7,988 nt of DNA. Source: Clostridiaceae bacterium (GTDB lineage Bacteria; Bacillota; Clostridia; Saccharofermentanales; Fastidiosipilaceae). A program made the translations under genes and the position numbers. Below are positions 7,538-7,988 of this stretch, one piece after another; position 1 is the stretch's first letter; the number at the start of each line of letters is the position of its first letter. The notes beneath the pieces were generated by a model. That model saw only the letters and a program-made list of their open reading frames with translations, had not been told where the DNA came from and did no database searches. Location of the stretch: positions 1 through 7,988 of the forward strand of contig JAAYZH010000078.1 in the NCBI GenBank assembly GCA_012514965.1, in the 5' to 3' direction.

Positions 7538-7544
7538 GGGGGTG
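7538..7544 (+). promoter_or_regulatory. Shine-Dalgarno site of the ArsR-family gene
   Basis: GGGGGTG lies 5 nt before the ATG at 7550, one mismatch from GGAGGTG. It abuts the operator dyad and supports the chosen start. Confidence 0.6.
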
Positions 7545-7549
7545 CAACA

Positions 7550-7885
7550 ATGGACAACGATCTATCCAGCGATGTTCTGAGGGCTTCAGCCATGCTGAAA
7601 GCGCTGAGTGATCCGGTGCGCCTGCGAATCTTATTGTTGCTGGAGCAGCGACATTGTTTCGTGCACGAGCTAGGCCAGGCCTTAGGCATTGAGCAATCCG
7701 CCCTGAGTCATCAGCTGGCGATTTTGCGCAAACACCGGCTGGTGAAGGCCAGCCGTCAAGGCAAAGCAAAATTATATGAGCCTGATGATCTGCACATCTA
7801 TACTTTGCTCCGTCAGATCATGGAGCACGCGGCAGAAGTTGAGAAGCAGGAAGGCTTCGCAAAAGAGGAGGATTCGACCAGATGA
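7550..7885 (+). CDS. ArsR/SmtB-family metal-sensing transcriptional repressor (Zn-type alpha5 site)
   Basis: This 111-aa winged-helix protein is of normal family length. It begins with ALSDPVRLRILLLL (18-31), the typical ArsR N-terminal helix, followed by the recognition helix region QSALSHQLAILRKHRLV (49-65) and the wing RQGKAKLYEP (69-78). The last helix carries D80, H82, H93 and E96 in the pattern D-x-H-(10)-H-(2)-E. This is the alpha5 ligand set of SmtB (Asp104, His106, His117, Glu120) and is close to that of CzrA, which points to Zn(II), possibly Co(II) or Ni(II), rather than arsenic. The alpha3 segment HCFVHEL (35-41) keeps one Cys (C36) where ArsR/CadC have ELCVCDL, but the N-terminal cysteines of CadC/SmtB are absent. 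A promoter and dyad operator sit upstream. Its stop overlaps the next start (ATGA), indicating an operon with a metal transporter. Confidence 0.9.
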   Translation: MDNDLSSDVLRASAMLKALSDPVRLRILLLLEQRHCFVHELGQALGIEQSALSHQLAILRKHRLVKASRQGKAKLYEPDDLHIYTLLRQIMEHAAEVEKQEGFAKEEDSTR

Positions 7886-7988
7886 CTGCACTGAAGATAT
7901 CAGAAATTCACTGCGCGGAGTGCAGTGTCGATCTTATCCAGAGTCTGGAGCGGATCTGCCAGGTCAAGGGCTTTGTCTATCAGGGCGA
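7882..7988 (+). CDS. N-terminus of a probable P1B-type metal-exporting ATPase (3' end outside window)
   Basis: The ATG at 7882 overlaps the TGA of the repressor gene (ATGA), with GGAGG (7867-7871) 10 nt upstream. The frame stays open to the window edge, giving 35 residues. They include HCAECSVDL (10-18), a CxxC motif (C11, C14) in a short alpha/beta-like context, and a third cysteine at 26. This resembles the heavy-metal-associated N-terminal domain of Zn/Cd/Co/Pb-exporting P-type ATPases (CadA/ZntA group), which are commonly encoded right after an ArsR/SmtB repressor. Only the N-terminus is visible, so the ATPase identity rests on this motif and on operon context. A stand-alone metallochaperone of the CopZ kind is the main alternative. 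Confidence 0.65.
   Translation, partial: MTALKISEIHCAECSVDLIQSLERICQVKGFVYQG

Noticed and set aside
7392..7769. Antisense reading frame across the terminator and ArsR-family gene
   Set aside because: It would read through a terminator, promoter and operator on the other strand, and shows no recognisable domain.

Overview
The window holds five protein genes, all on the + strand, in three transcription blocks. The two outer genes are cut by the window edges. The sequence is moderately GC-rich in the coding regions, with AT-rich intergenic stretches and strong Shine-Dalgarno sites. The recJ-rel pairing, a RecJ with a C-terminal extension, a bifunctional-type Rel and a long B12-dependent ribonucleotide reductase all suggest a Gram-positive anaerobe-type genome, most likely Firmicutes/Clostridia. 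The taxonomic call is inference and cannot be settled from this window.

Block 1 (1-4114): the 3' part of recJ (single-strand DNA exonuclease) overlaps by 20 bp a complete long-form RelA/SpoT homologue (rel). All HD hydrolase and synthetase signature residues are present, so it should both make and degrade (p)ppGpp. No apt gene lies between recJ and rel, unlike the usual Firmicutes order as I recall it. Rel carries an extra polar N-terminus of about 85 residues.

Block 2 (4115-7449): an AT-rich 171-177 bp leader contains a good match (14 of 16) to the NrdR box, a possible overlapping promoter and a perfect 10-bp inverted repeat that ends at the ribosome binding site. It precedes nrdJ, a complete adenosylcobalamin-dependent class II ribonucleotide reductase (about 1028 aa) with a six-cysteine C-terminal tail. 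A strong hairpin terminator closes the block.

Block 3 (7473-7988 and beyond): a sigma70-like promoter, a dyad operator candidate just downstream of it, a 111-aa ArsR/SmtB-family repressor with a complete alpha5-type zinc site, and then, by ATGA overlap, the first 35 codons of a protein with a CxxC metal-binding motif. The last is best read as the N-terminus of a P1B-type metal-exporting ATPase. This is a typical metal-resistance module, probably for Zn/Cd/Co.

Most of the window is recognisable housekeeping and metal-homeostasis content. I see no mobile element, CRISPR array, RNA gene or clearly unprecedented system. The less ordinary material is regulatory: the nrdJ leader and the metal-operon operator.
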